The notes beneath the pieces are model-generated. The model was given only the letters and a program-made list of their open reading frames with translations, was not told the origin of the DNA and ran no database searches. This document shows, in pieces, positions 17,175-28,300 of a stretch of DNA of 64,000 nucleotides; position 1 is the first letter of the stretch, and the number at the start of each line of letters is the position of its first letter. Source of the stretch: Megalopta genalis (Eukaryota; Arthropoda; Insecta; Hymenoptera; Halictidae); NCBI RefSeq assembly GCF_051020955.1, contig NW_027476109.1, forward strand, positions 372,001 through 436,000, read 5' to 3'. The position numbers were made by a program, and so were the translations under genes.

Positions 17175-20100
17175 TCAGCTGCCCGGGGTTTCTCGGCGTG
17201 GGCGCGCACGCCGTCCCCGGGCACGTCGGGCGGGATCTGTAAGCTCCCGATCCCACTCGGCAGCCTCCTTCCGCGACATAACATCCTCGCAGAAAGAGAT
17301 TGCTGCCGCCCACTTCCCCGGGCTCTCCAGCATGGCCCCAACTAGGCTGGAGAGTGCGAGGTCGTGACCGACTTCCCGTTTTAGGACTCGGCGCAGCGCT
17401 GAAAAGGCGGGACATTCCTCCAGCGTGTGCTGCGCCGAGTCTTCCTCCGCGCCACAATGGTGGCACACCGTCGTCGCTTCCCGCCCGATGCGACACAGGT
17501 AGACACCGAAGCAGCCATGCCCGGTGAACACCTGCGTCGCTCGGTAGGAGAGCCTGCCATGCCGTCTCTCCCGCCACGAGGTGAAGTGCGGCAGGAGAGC
17601 CCCGGGGACGCGCTCGCCGGCGTGGGAGCAAAGCTCGGCACGCCATCTGGCGAGCGCTAGTCTCCGGGCCTGGAGCTCGAAGCCCTGGACCGTCTCTAGC
17701 TCCGGCGGGGCCCCTCGAGCACGGCTGGCGATGCTTGTGCGCCCATAAACATAGGCGCGCGCCGCCGCCTGAAGCTCGAAGGGAAGTTCTCCCGCCAGAG
17801 CAAGCGCCGCCACGGTAGACGTGGTGCGGTAACCTCTTATGAGGCGGATGGCCATCCGCCTCTGCAGCCGGCGCAACAATAGCGTGTTGCGCCGGCTGGT
17901 CATCACATACGGCGCCCATATTGGGGCACCGTATAAGGCCATAGACCGCACCACGCCCAGGTATAGGCGGCGCACCAAATCTCCCGGTCCCCCGAGGTTG
18001 GGCAGCAGGCGGCCCAAAGAGGCCGACGCCTTTTCGACTCGGGGGACGAGACGGTCGAGATGCGCATCGAAGCACCAGTGGCTGTCGAGGATCAGTCCGA
18101 GATATTTCAACTCGGACTTCACCTCGACGCAGGCTTCTCCAACCCGGATCCACGATCTGGCCGGTGGCCGAGACCGAGGCCGTCCGTGAAACCAGACAGC
18201 CTCGGCCTTCTCCGGGGCTATTTTCAGCCCCAGATCGTGGATCCTCGCGACGACGGCTGCCACCGCAACCTCTGCTCGACGGATGGTCCTCTCGAAGGTA
18301 CTCCCGACGGCGACCACCAACGTGTCGTCCGCGTAGCAGACGAGGGTGGCACCGTCGGGCAGGGAGGCCTTTTCCAGGACCGCGTTGTAACCTAGGTCCC
18401 ACAGGAGCGGTCCTAAAACGGACCCCTGCGGGACCCCGCGGTCCACTTCCCTCCGTATCATCCCGCACCGGCCCGGGTATTCAACCCACCTGTCCCGCAG
18501 GTAGGCCCCGATCACCCGCCTCAGATAGGGAGGCACCTGGTGATCGACGAGGGCCTCCCTAATGGCGGACCAGGGCAGGGTGTTGAACGCATTGACGATG
18601 TCAATGGACACCGCCAAGCACACCCCGCCCCTTGCCACGGCATTGTCCGAGAGGGACTTGAGACGGTCGATTGCGTCGACCGTCGATCGCCCCTCCCGGA
18701 AGCCAAACTGGCAGTCCGCCAGATCTGGGCCGTCGCGGGACTGGTGTCTGGAGAGGCGGGCAACAATGATCTTCTCGAAGATCTTGCCCGCCTCATCCAG
18801 GAGACAAATGGGCCGGTACGCGGAGGGAGAATCCCCCGGCCTCCCATCCTTCCTCAAGAGGACCATCCGACTTTCTCTCCATAGGTCGGGGAACGTCCCC
18901 GACCTCAGGAGCCCAGAGTAGAGGCTCCTCAGCCTCTCGCCCAGGACGCTCGCGGCGAGCAGCCAGACCCGGCCGGGGATACCGTCCGGCCCCGGGGCGG
19001 TATTCTTGCCCCGGAGCCATTTGACGACCCCGGCCATCTCCTCCGGCGCGACCTCAAGATCCGGGGACCACTCATGTTCCTCTGGCTCAGGGACAGGCCG
19101 GGACGCCTCCCCGCTAACGGGGAATAAAGCGTCCACGACCCGCCCGAGCAGCCCCGGATCCAGGCTCTCCGTCACGGGGGGCGCCCAGGGACGCAATCGT
19201 CCCAATGCCATCTTGTATGGGCGCCCCCACGGATCTCGGTTCAGAGAGCCGAGGAGATCGCGCCAGGCCTGGTCCTTCGCTCGCCTGATGGCCAGCTGCA
19301 GGGCGACCACCTTCTCCCGATATCGCCCGTACAGCTGGGCAGCCAGCACGTCGTCCGTACGTCGTCGTCGACGGGCGCGTGTGTACCGGCGTCGCGCGCC
19401 GACGCACTCGGTGCGTAATTCCGCTATCGCGCGCGACCACCAGTACACCGCCTTCCTCGGGAAGACCCTGGCCCGGGGCATGGCTACGTCGCAAATGGAC
19501 GTCATTGCGCCACGGAACCAATGGGCCTTCCCATTCCCGTCGACTGGCCCGGCCGGTGTTGCTGGCCAGGCCACGACGTGGGCCGCCGCCATCAGAGCGT
19601 CCCGGTCGAGGCGCTTCAGCGCCCACCGCGGTCGAGGCGAACCTTCATCGGCGGGGCGACGACGGAGTGTCGATGGTGGGGCGGCGGAGAGGTCGAGAAC
19701 TATGTATCTGTGGTCAGACAACGTCTCGACCCCTTCCGCCACCCTCCACCCCGTAATACGGCGCGCAGCCTGGGGCGTTGCCCACGAAAGGTCAACGATG
19801 GACCCCCCGTTATGCCGCACGCACGTATGGACCGAGCCCGTGTTCAGGAGACGGAGCTCCAGTCCCGCCGCCCAATCCAGCACCTCCCGGCCCCTCGAAT
19901 CAGTCCCGGGGGAACCCCAAGCCGTGGCCTTGGCATTAAAGTCCCCCAGGACCAGCACCGGACGGGGATGGCAGCGGGAGACGCATCTCCCTACCCCGTC
20001 CAGATACTGCTCAAACTCTTCGAGGGACCACCTTGGAGGTGCGTATATCGCCACAACCGCGGTGCCGCCCCAATCGACGGTCACGTATCCCAGGCCGCGC

Positions 20101-20318
20101 TCGATAAGCGAGCACGGCGGGGACCCCGGCCTCCCAGCCCAAATAATCGCGGCGGAGCCAATCGAGTCCCCCATCCAGTGTGGATGTTTGGGGACCCTGT
20201 GCGGCTCCGCCACGACTGCCAACCCGGCACCCAGCTCGGCCAGGCATTGAAACAGGAGATCCTGCGCTCTGGCCGAGCAGTTGAGGTTAACTTGTATTAT
20301 CGGGCCCGGGGGCCCCAT
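17175..20318 (-). CDS. ORF2 endonuclease/reverse transcriptase, copy 5 (1047 aa)
   Basis: Intact, with all catalytic motifs kept. It is the most divergent intact ORF2 by eye: CLAELGAG near 26, GYVTVDWGG near 77, VGARRRYTRARRRR near 306, SRHQSRDG near 523, ARIHDLGLKI near 691, DSHWCFDAHLD near 745, PPELETVQGF near 871 and AEWDREL near 1020. DSHWCFDAHLD is shared only with copy 11, and ARIHDLG only with copy 13, which points to mosaic ancestry. Confidence 0.94.
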   Translation of the reverse strand: MGPPGPIIQVNLNCSARAQDLLFQCLAELGAGLAVVAEPHRVPKHPHWMGDSIGSAAIIWAGRPGSPPCSLIERGLGYVTVDWGGTAVVAIYAPPRWSLEEFEQYLDGVGRCVSRCHPRPVLVLGDFNAKATAWGSPGTDSRGREVLDWAAGLELRLLNTGSVHTCVRHNGGSIVDLSWATPQAARRITGWRVAEGVETLSDHRYIVLDLSAAPPSTLRRRPADEGSPRPRWALKRLDRDALMAAAHVVAWPATPAGPVDGNGKAHWFRGAMTSICDVAMPRARVFPRKAVYWWSRAIAELRTECVGARRRYTRARRRRRTDDVLAAQLYGRYREKVVALQLAIRRAKDQAWRDLLGSLNRDPWGRPYKMALGRLRPWAPPVTESLDPGLLGRVVDALFPVSGEASRPVPEPEEHEWSPDLEVAPEEMAGVVKWLRGKNTAPGPDGIPGRVWLLAASVLGERLRSLYSGLLRSGTFPDLWRESRMVLLRKDGRPGDSPSAYRPICLLDEAGKIFEKIIVARLSRHQSRDGPDLADCQFGFREGRSTVDAIDRLKSLSDNAVARGGVCLAVSIDIVNAFNTLPWSAIREALVDHQVPPYLRRVIGAYLRDRWVEYPGRCGMIRREVDRGVPQGSVLGPLLWDLGYNAVLEKASLPDGATLVCYADDTLVVAVGSTFERTIRRAEVAVAAVVARIHDLGLKIAPEKAEAVWFHGRPRSRPPARSWIRVGEACVEVKSELKYLGLILDSHWCFDAHLDRLVPRVEKASASLGRLLPNLGGPGDLVRRLYLGVVRSMALYGAPIWAPYVMTSRRNTLLLRRLQRRMAIRLIRGYRTTSTVAALALAGELPFELQAAARAYVYGRTSIASRARGAPPELETVQGFELQARRLALARWRAELCSHAGERVPGALLPHFTSWRERRHGRLSYRATQVFTGHGCFGVYLCRIGREATTVCHHCGAEEDSAQHTLEECPAFSALRRVLKREVGHDLALSSLVGAMLESPGKWAAAISFCEDVMSRKEAAEWDRELTDPARRARGRRARPRRETPGS

Positions 20319-22510
20319 TACACAGCCGTGTCCATCGCCGTCACGGCCGCGGATGCGGTGGCGTCTGGGACTTTAGTGGCCCCATCCGCCCCCGCGGGCG
20401 CGGCGGTAGCATCAGGCGGTGCCGCCTTTTCCTTGCTGGCCACGGTGGTCGCTGCCTTGGCCATCGTGGTTACCTTCCCTTTTTTATTAAGTCTGGAAGA
20501 CGGTCTTTGGCCGCCTACCTTGCCTCGCCTCACACCGGCAGGACATGCTTGGCTGCCGAGGCGGTGACCAGACGGCTTGCCCGCGCCCGCACAAAGCGGA
20601 CAATTGGGCGTGGCCGTACAGGCTGCCACCTTATGGTCCCGACTGCCGCATCTATAGCAGCAGTCGGACCTATCCTCGGCAGAAGTGCACCGCTGACTGG
20701 TGTGGCCAACACCAAGGCAACGGTAACACTGCAGAGGCCGGGCACTCAGGGCCTCCACGGCTGCCTGGGTCCAGCCGACGGTTATCCGGCCCGCGACAGC
20801 AACCTTGCGAGCGGCCGCGGCAGGACATCGGACCCAGAGGGTGCCCAATCCCGAGGGGGAAGACCGGATTTCGCCGGTATTGATGTCCCCCTCGCTGCAC
20901 CCGCCCACGCGGGCAACAGCCGCAGCGACCTCCGCCGGCGTAGTCGAATCGACCAGGCCGCGCACCCTAAGGTCAGCTTTTTTGACCGGTCGCGCGACCT
21001 TTACGCCGGTGCCTGCCAGCGCTTCCGCCACTTTTGTGGCGAGGACGGTGGCCTTGGCGGCCCCATCGGTGCCAGGGACCTCCAAAATTAACCCCCCAGT
21101 CACCGCCCTTCGCGGCCTCAGCGAGGCGATGCCAATTTCTGCCAGGTCCACCTTGGACCTGGCAGTGGCCATCGCCTGCGCGTAAGTAATGTCCACGCCA
21201 GACGGAACCGTTATGGTAACCGCTGCTGTGCGTGGCGGTCGAGGAGGCAGGGGTGTCTTCCTGGGGGTCGCCGGGACCACCCGTCCTTTTCTATTCGCGG
21301 CCGCAGTGGCCTTGGCAGCCGCCTTTTTAGCCTTGCGGCCAACCACCTGGGACCACGCCTCCTGGGGCGGAGGCGCGGCAGAGGGTAGCGCCGATTCTGC
21401 TCGCGGTCGAGCGGGCTCCGTCTGGGCCGCTATAGCCGCCCCAGCTTTCCCACCTTTCTTCTTCTTCTTCGTCTTCCGCCCCACCCTGTCCGAAGACTGT
21501 GAGGGGACGGACGGCCCAGGTGCCACCGATCGCAGGGCCGAGTCCGTTCGCGGCGCGAGCTCCCTCCTGAATGACGCCAATTTGGCGTCTATCAGGGCGC
21601 TTATCTGCGCCAGAAAATCTGCGGGCGCAGTCGCATGTGGGGGCGAGGACTTTTCTTGCCCGGAGCGTTGGCAGTCCCGGGCGGCGACGATCGGCGGCGA
21701 TACTGAGCCCCCTCCCGGGCGCGGCGGCGGAGGCATTGCGGCAGCAGCCGTACTCGCCTCCACCACCTGCCGGAGCCGAGCCACCTCCGCCCGCAGCTCC
21801 GTCATTTGCCCCCTGAGGACGGCATTCTCTGCCTCCAGGGCACGCGTGGCGTCGGTAGCTGACCTAACCGCAAGCTCGGACACCCCCACCCTGCCGTTTA
21901 AGGCGGCCACACTTAGGGCGCGGGCCAAATTGCCCTTCAGCCCCTTTGACACGCCGGAGATCCTGGCCACTTCATCCAGGCTCTCCAATATAGCGGCCGC
22001 GACATCCCGCGTTGGACGGTTGCGGAAATTTTCCGCTATATCCGTCTCGTCCGGGAGCGGGACGCTCGACCGCGATGGTCTCGGCACGGGGGCTCCCGGG
22101 TCGAATATCGCCGCCACCTCCCTTGCCTCGGCCTCCAGCTGCGAAGCCTCGGCCAGCCTAAGTTTGGCCTCTGCGAGGCCAACATATTCGCCGGTCGTCG
22201 GCGGCCGTCCTCTTTTCCTCGCTGACGACGAGCCCGGGACACTCTGCGATGAGTGGTGGGAGGAGACAGAGAAATCTGACTCCTCCCCCTCATCGCACTC
22301 ACCAAGGCCCGCTGCGGTCCTCTTTTTGCCGCGTGTCGCCGAATGCCTCCGCGACACCGGCTCTGTGCATCTTTTGAGGCGCACGATAGGCCCGCGCACC
22401 TCCACCTCACGCTCGTTTCCCCCCTCCCCGGTTGTTTGTGAAAAAGTAGACTCCATACTTAATCCCACGAGTGTGGTCGGAAAGGAGGTCACCCCGGGTA
22501 GAGCCGCCAT
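20318..22510 (-). CDS. ORF1 Gag-like protein, copy 5 (730 aa)
   Basis: N terminus and central block are of the first type, nearly identical to copy 1 (TSFPTTLVGLSMES, ALEAENAVLRGQ, AQISALIDAK). The tail after the third knuckle differs from copy 1 (GSQACPAGVRRGK, SSRLNKKGKV). The linker reads NRKGRVVPATPRKT near 406. The coiled-coil stretch, poly-Lys run and all CCHC residues are present. It ends in the TAATG overlap with ORF2. Confidence 0.92.
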   Translation of the reverse strand: MAALPGVTSFPTTLVGLSMESTFSQTTGEGGNEREVEVRGPIVRLKRCTEPVSRRHSATRGKKRTAAGLGECDEGEESDFSVSSHHSSQSVPGSSSARKRGRPPTTGEYVGLAEAKLRLAEASQLEAEAREVAAIFDPGAPVPRPSRSSVPLPDETDIAENFRNRPTRDVAAAILESLDEVARISGVSKGLKGNLARALSVAALNGRVGVSELAVRSATDATRALEAENAVLRGQMTELRAEVARLRQVVEASTAAAAMPPPPRPGGGSVSPPIVAARDCQRSGQEKSSPPHATAPADFLAQISALIDAKLASFRRELAPRTDSALRSVAPGPSVPSQSSDRVGRKTKKKKKGGKAGAAIAAQTEPARPRAESALPSAAPPPQEAWSQVVGRKAKKAAAKATAAANRKGRVVPATPRKTPLPPRPPRTAAVTITVPSGVDITYAQAMATARSKVDLAEIGIASLRPRRAVTGGLILEVPGTDGAAKATVLATKVAEALAGTGVKVARPVKKADLRVRGLVDSTTPAEVAAAVARVGGCSEGDINTGEIRSSPSGLGTLWVRCPAAAARKVAVAGRITVGWTQAAVEALSARPLQCYRCLGVGHTSQRCTSAEDRSDCCYRCGSRDHKVAACTATPNCPLCAGAGKPSGHRLGSQACPAGVRRGKVGGQRPSSRLNKKGKVTTMAKAATTVASKEKAAPPDATAAPAGADGATKVPDATASAAVTAMDTAV

Positions 22511-22892
22511 ACCCGGGGAAGGCTAATACGCCCGGGGGGTCGCCAGGTACCCCGGGGTTGTCCGCTAAAGATTGGTGCACCCACCAACCATAGCTGGCGC
22601 TTACTCCAGCTACACCCTCATCACCGCGCAACACTGCTTGGGGCTAGGGATTTTTTAGAGAGGTTGTCATCCTCGCGGCCCGGCCGGTTAAGGCAAGACC
22701 CCCGTTCCTGTAAAACATGACCACAGGTTTACGGTATGTGTCCGACTTTAGTTGGCCCCTCACCTCAAGCCACTCCGGCATGGTAGAACCTGCCAGGGAA
22801 TAAATTCCCCGCCGGCACAGCCTTGAGGATCATTAGGGCACGAAGCTCCCCCACCACGACAAGGTAGCGGACACGGGGGGGACTCGGGGGGG

Positions 22893-22972
22893 ACCTTGAC
22901 ATAACCTTGACATAACCTTGACATAACCTTGACATAACCTTGACATAACCTTGACATAACCTTGACATAACC
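22893..22972 (-). repeat. Spacer 5: seven perfect 11-bp repeat units
   Basis: A + seven CCTTGACATAA units (22894-22970) + CC. All units are identical. Confidence 0.95.
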
Positions 22973-24826
22973 TTTCTTTTTTTTTTTTTTATTTTACGTG
23001 GAGGAAATCTGCTCGCCAGACACCCCCGCCCCGCCCGGGGGAGCGGGACGAGGGTAGTGTGGGGATTGACCCACTAAAACCTCCACGGCGACCTGAGGAC
23101 GCAGGACCGATCGCTGGCGATTCAACGGGGGAGCCACGGGAACTCTTGAAGAACACTACCGCGGCTCCCCCTCGCCTGGCCGGCCATCAAGATGGTAACG
23201 ATGGCCGGCCGCGTCCCGGGGGGAGATAAATCCTCCCCCCTAAAATCCATTTAAATTCGGCGGCGCGAGGGGTCGCACCCCGCACCGCCCCGACACGGCG
23301 ACCGCGCGATACATGACCAGGGCCCCCGCCCTGATCACAGCGGCCGCCGGGGGGACGACGAGTATATTGGAGGAGGATCACGGTTAACCCCCGCCTCCCT
23401 CAGGCGACTCGTCATCCCCCACTCACAACAGGGGAGGTCCTCCTCTGTTGGCGGGCGGCGGGCAATGAAACCAGCATGGTCTGGTACACCCGCCGCCCGC
23501 CTACTCTCAGCTGCCCGGGGTTTCTCGGCGTGGGCGCGCACGCCGTCCCCGGGCACGTCGGGCGGGATCGGTTAGCTCCCGATCCCGCTCGGCAGCCTCC
23601 TTCCGCGACATAACCTCCTCGCAGAAAGAGATTGCTGCCGCCCACTTCCCCGGGCTCTCCAGCATGGCCCCAACTAGGCTGGAGAGTGCGAGGTCGTGGC
23701 CGACTTCTCGTTTTAGGACTCGGCGCAGCGCTGAAAAGGCGGGACATTCCTCCAGCGTATGCTGCACCGAGTCTTCCTCCGCGCCACAATGGTGGCACAC
23801 CGTCGTCGCTTCCCGCCCGATGCGACACAGGTAGACACCGAAGCAGCCATGCCCGGTGAACACCTGCGTCGCTCGGTAGGAGAGCCTGCCATGCCGTCTC
23901 TCCCGCCACGAGGTGAAGTGCGGCAGGAGTGCCCCGGGGACGCGCTCGCCGGCGTGGGAGCACAGCTCGGCACGCCATCCGGCGAGCGCTAGTCGCCGGG
24001 CCTGGAGCTCGAAGCCCTCGACCGTCTCTCGCTCCGGCGGGGCCCCTCGAGCACGGCTGGCGATGCTTGTGCGCCTATAAACATAGGCGCGCACCGCCGC
24101 CTGAAGCTCGAAGGGAAGTTCTCCCGCCAGAGCAAGCGCCGCCACGGTAGACGTGGTGCGGTAACCTCTTATGAGGCGGATGGCCATCCGCCTCTGCAGC
24201 CGGCGCAACAACAGCGTGTTGCGCCGGCTGGTCATCACGTACGGCGCCCATATTGGGGCACCGTATAAGGCCATAGACCGCACCACGCCCAGGTATAGGC
24301 GGCGCACCAAATCTCCCGGTCCCCCGATGTTGGGCAGCAGACGGCCCAAAGAGGCCGCCGCCTTTTCGACTCGGGGGACGAGACGGTCGAGATGCGCATC
24401 GAAGCTCCAGCGGCTGTCGAGGATCAGTCCAAGATATTTCAACTCGGACTTCACCTCGACGCAGGCTTCTCCAACCTGGATCCACGATCTGGCCGGTGGC
24501 CGAGACCGAGGCCGTCCGTGAAACCAGACAGCCTCGGCCTTCTCGGGGGCTATTTTCAGCCCCAGATCGCGGATCCTCGCGACGACGGCTGCCACCGCAA
24601 CCTCAGCACGTCGGATGGTCCTCTCGAAGGTACTTCCGACGGCGACCACCAACGTGTCGTCCGCGTAGCAGACGAGGGTGGCACCGTCGGGCAGGGGGGC
24701 CTTTTCCAGGACCGCGTTGTAACCCAGGTCCCACAGGAGCGGCCCTAAAACGGACCCCTGCGGGACCCCGCGGTCCACTTCCCTCCGTATCATCCCGTAC
24801 CGGCCCGGGTATTCAACCCACCTGTC
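22973..24826 (-). mobile_element. Copy 6: 5'-truncated element (1.85 kb)
   Basis: Tail 22973-22990 (18 nt, T run with one C), 3' UTR 22991-23506, ORF2 fragment to 24826. The break follows CCTGTC in the codons for DRWVEYPG, then GA precedes the repeat. 3' UTR variant GAGATAAAT at about 23222. Hairpins lie at 23127-23171 and 23178-23210. Confidence 0.93.
23507..24826 (-). pseudogene. ORF2 fragment, copy 6 (about residues 609-1047)
   Basis: Retains RT motifs B and C (GVPQGSVLGP, CYADD) and the CCHC region, but has lost the endonuclease and RT motif A, so it is inactive. Changes: EKAPLPDGATL, RSWIQVGEAC, LLPNIGGPG, LALAGWRAEL and EEDSVQHTLEEC. The frame is uninterrupted. Confidence 0.92.
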
Positions 24827-24852
24827 GACCTTGACATAACCTTGACATAACC
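24827..24852 (-). repeat. Spacer 6: two 11-bp repeat units
   Basis: GA + two CCTTGACATAA units (24829-24850) + CC. The G does not fit the repeat and is an untemplated or junction base. Spacer 8 has the same GA. Confidence 0.92.
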
Positions 24853-25396
24853 TTTTTTTTTTTTTTTTTTATTTTACGTGGAGGAAATCTGCTCGCCAGA
24901 CACCCCCGCCCCGCCCGGGGGAGCGGGACGAGGGTAGTGTGGGGTTTGACCCACTAAAACCTCCACGGCGACCTGAGGACGCAGGACCGATCGCTGGCGA
25001 TTCAACGGGGGAGCCACGGGAACTCTTGAAGAACACTACCGCGGCTCCCCCTCGCCTGGCCGGCCATCAAGATGGTAACGATGGCCGGCCGCGTCCCGGG
25101 GGGAAATAAAATAAATCCTCCCCCCTAAAATCCATTTAAATTTAAATTCGGCGGCGCGAGGGGTCGCACCCCGCACCGCCCCGACACGGCGACCGCGCGA
25201 TAGGTGACCAGGGCCCCCGCCCTGATCACAGCGGCCGCCGGGGGGACGACGAGTATATTGGAGGAGGATCACAGTTAACCCTCGCCTCCTTCAGGCGACT
25301 CGTCATCCCCCACTCCCAACAGTGGACGTCCTCCTCTGTTGGCGGGCGGCGGCAATGAAACCAGCATATTCTGGTACACCCGCCGCCCGCCTAATC

Positions 25397-28300
25397 TCAG
25401 CTGCCCGGGGTTTCTCGGCGTGGGCGCGCACGCCGTCCCCGGGCACGTCGGGCGGGATCTGTAAGCTCCCGATCCCGCTCGGCAGCCTCCTTCCGCGACA
25501 TAACATCCTCGCAGAAAGAGATTGCTGCCGCCCACTTCCCCGGGCTCTCCAGCATGGCCCCAACTAGGCTGGAGAGTGCGAGGTCGTGACCGACTTCCCG
25601 TTTTAGGACTCGGCGCAGCGCTGAAAAGGCGGGACATTCCTCCAGCGTGTGCTGCGCCGAGTCTTCCTCCGCGCCACAGTGGTGGCACACCGTCGTCGCT
25701 TCCCGCCCGATGCGACACAGGTAGACACCGAAGCAGCCATGCCCGGTGAACACCTGCGTCGCTCGGTAGGAGAGCCCGCCATGCCGTCTCTCCCGCCACG
25801 AGGTGAAGTGCGGCAGGAGAGCCCCGGGGACGCGCTCGCCGGCGTGGGAGCAAAGCTCGGCACGCCATCTGGCGAGCGCTAGTCGCCGGGCCTGGAGCTC
25901 GAAGCCCTCGACCGTCTCGCGCTCCGGCGGGGCCCCTCGAGCACGGCTGGCGATGCTTGTGCGCCTATAAACATAGGCGCGAACCGCCGCCTGAAGCTCG
26001 AAGGGAAGTTCTCCCGCCAGAGCAAGCGCCGCCACGGTAGACGTGGTGCGGTAACCTCTTATGAGGCGGATGGCCATCCGCCTCTGCAGCCGGCGCAACA
26101 ACAGCGTGCTGCGCCGGCTGGTCATCACGTACGGCGCCCATATTGGGGCACCGTACAAGGCCATAGACCGCACCACGCCCAGGTATAGGCGGCGCACCAA
26201 ATCTCCCGGTCCCCCGAGGTTGGGCAGCAGGCGGCCCAAAGAGACAGCCGCCTTTTCGACTCGGGGGACGAGACGGTCGAGATGCGCATCGAAGCTCCAG
26301 CGGCTGTCGAGGATCAGTCCGAGGTATTTCAACTCGGACTTCACCTCGACGCAGGCTTCTCCAACACGGATCCACGATCTGGCCGGTGGCCGCGAACGAG
26401 GCCGTCCGTGGAACCAGACAGCCTCGGCCTTCTCCGGGGCTATTTTCAGCCCCAGATCGCGGATCCTCGCGACGACGGCTGCCACCGCAACCTCTGCTCG
26501 TCGGATGGTCCTCTCGAAGGTACTTCCGACGGCGACCACCAACGTGTCGTCCGCGTAGCAGACGAGGGTGGCACCGTCGGGCAGGGAGGCCTTTTCCAGG
26601 ACCGCGTTGTAACCCAGGTCCCACAGGAGCGGTCCTAAAACGGACCCCTGCGGGACCCCGCGGTCCACTTCCCTCCGTATCATCCCGTGCCGGCCCGGGT
26701 ATTCGACCCACCTGTCCCGCAGGTAGGCCCCGATCACCCGCCTCAGATAGGGAGGCACCTGGTGATCGACGAGGGCCTCCCTAATGGCGGACCAGGGCAG
26801 GGTGTTGAACGCATTGACGATGTCAATGGACACCGCCAAGCACACTCCGCCCCTTGCCACGGCATTGTCCGACAGGGACTTGAGACGGTTGATAGCGTCG
26901 ACCGTCGATCGCCCCTCCCGGAAGCCAAATTGGCAGTCCGCCAGATCTGGGCCGTCGCGGGACAGGTGTCTGGAGAGGCGGGCAACAATGATCTTCTCGA
27001 AGATCTTGCCCGCCTCATCCAGGAGACAAATGGGCCGGAACGCGGAGGGAGAATCCCCCGGCCTCCCATCCTTCCTCAAGAGGACCATCCGACTTTCTCT
27101 CCATAGGTCGGGGAACGTCCCCGACTTCAGGAGCCCAGAGTAGAGGCTCCTCAGCCTCTCCCCCAGGACGCTCGCGGCGAGCAACCAGACCCGGCCGGGG
27201 ATACCGTCCGGCCCCGGAGCGGTATTCTTGCCCCGGAGCCATTTGACGACCCCGGCCATCTCCTCCGGCGCGACCTCAAGATCCGGGGACCACTCATGTT
27301 CCTCTGGCTCAGGGACGGGCCGGAACGCCTCCCCGCTAACGGGGAATAAAGCGTCCACGACCCGCCCGAGCAGCCCCGGATCCAGGCTCTCCATCACGGG
27401 GGGCGCCCAGGGACGTAATCGTCCCAATGCCATCTTGTATGGGCGCCCCCACGGATCTCGGTTCAGAGAGCCGAGGAGATCGCGCCAGGCCTGGTCCTTC
27501 GCTCGCCTGATGGCCAGCTGCAGGGCGACCACCTTCTCCCGATATCTCCCATACAGCTGGGCAGCCAGCACGTCGTCCGTACGTCGTCGTCGACGGACGC
27601 GAGCGTACTGGCGTCGCGCGCGGACGCACTCGGTGCGTAATTCCGCTATTTCTCGCGACCACCAGTACACCGCCTTCCTCGGGAAGACCCTGGCCCGGGG
27701 CATGGCGACGTCGCAAATCGACGTCATTGCGCCCCGGAACCACTGGGCCTCCCCATTCCCGTCGACTGGCCCAGCCGGTGTTGCTGGCCAGGCCACGACG
27801 TGTGCTGCCGCCATCAGAGCGTCCTGGTCGAGGCGCTTCAGCGCCCACCGCGGCTGAGGCGAACCCTCATCGGCGGGGCGACGACGGGGTGTCGATGGTG
27901 GGGCGCCGGAGAGGTCGAGAACTATGTATCTGTGGTCAGACAACGTCTCGACCCCTTCCGCCACCCTCCACCCCGTAATACGGCGCGCGGCCGGGGGCGT
28001 TGCCCACGAAAGGTCAACGATGGACCCCCCGTTATGCCGCACGCACGTATGGACCGAGCCCGTGTTCAGAAGACGGAGCTCCAGTCCCGCCGCCCAATCC
28101 AGCACCTCCCGGCCCCTCGAATCAGTCCCGGGGGAACCCCAAGCCGTGGCCTTGGCATTAAAGTCCCCCAGGACCAGCACCGGACGGGGATGGCAGCGGG
28201 AGACGCATCTCCCTACCCCGTCCAGATACTGCTCAAACTCTTCGAGGGACCACCTTGGAGGTGCGTATATCGCCACAACCGCGGTGCCGCCCCAATCAAC

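Larger units (their letters stand above)
16644..22892 (-). mobile_element. Copy 5: complete element with atypical ends (6.25 kb)
   Basis: ORF2 17175-20318, ORF1 20318-22510, 5' UTR 22511-22892. The tail is degenerate: plus strand TTTTGTTTTAATTTT instead of a pure T run (16644-16658). The 5' end is extended: after the usual seven-G run (22875-22881) comes ACTC and a second seven-G run (22886-22892). 3' UTR 16654-17174; hairpins 16790-16834 and 16841-16873. Confidence 0.94.

Noticed and set aside
22407..22634. 75-codon frame overlapping the ORF1 start
   Set aside because: It begins at GTG, not ATG, overlaps ORF1 out of frame, and has no domain. The 45-codon ATG frame is the better upstream ORF candidate.
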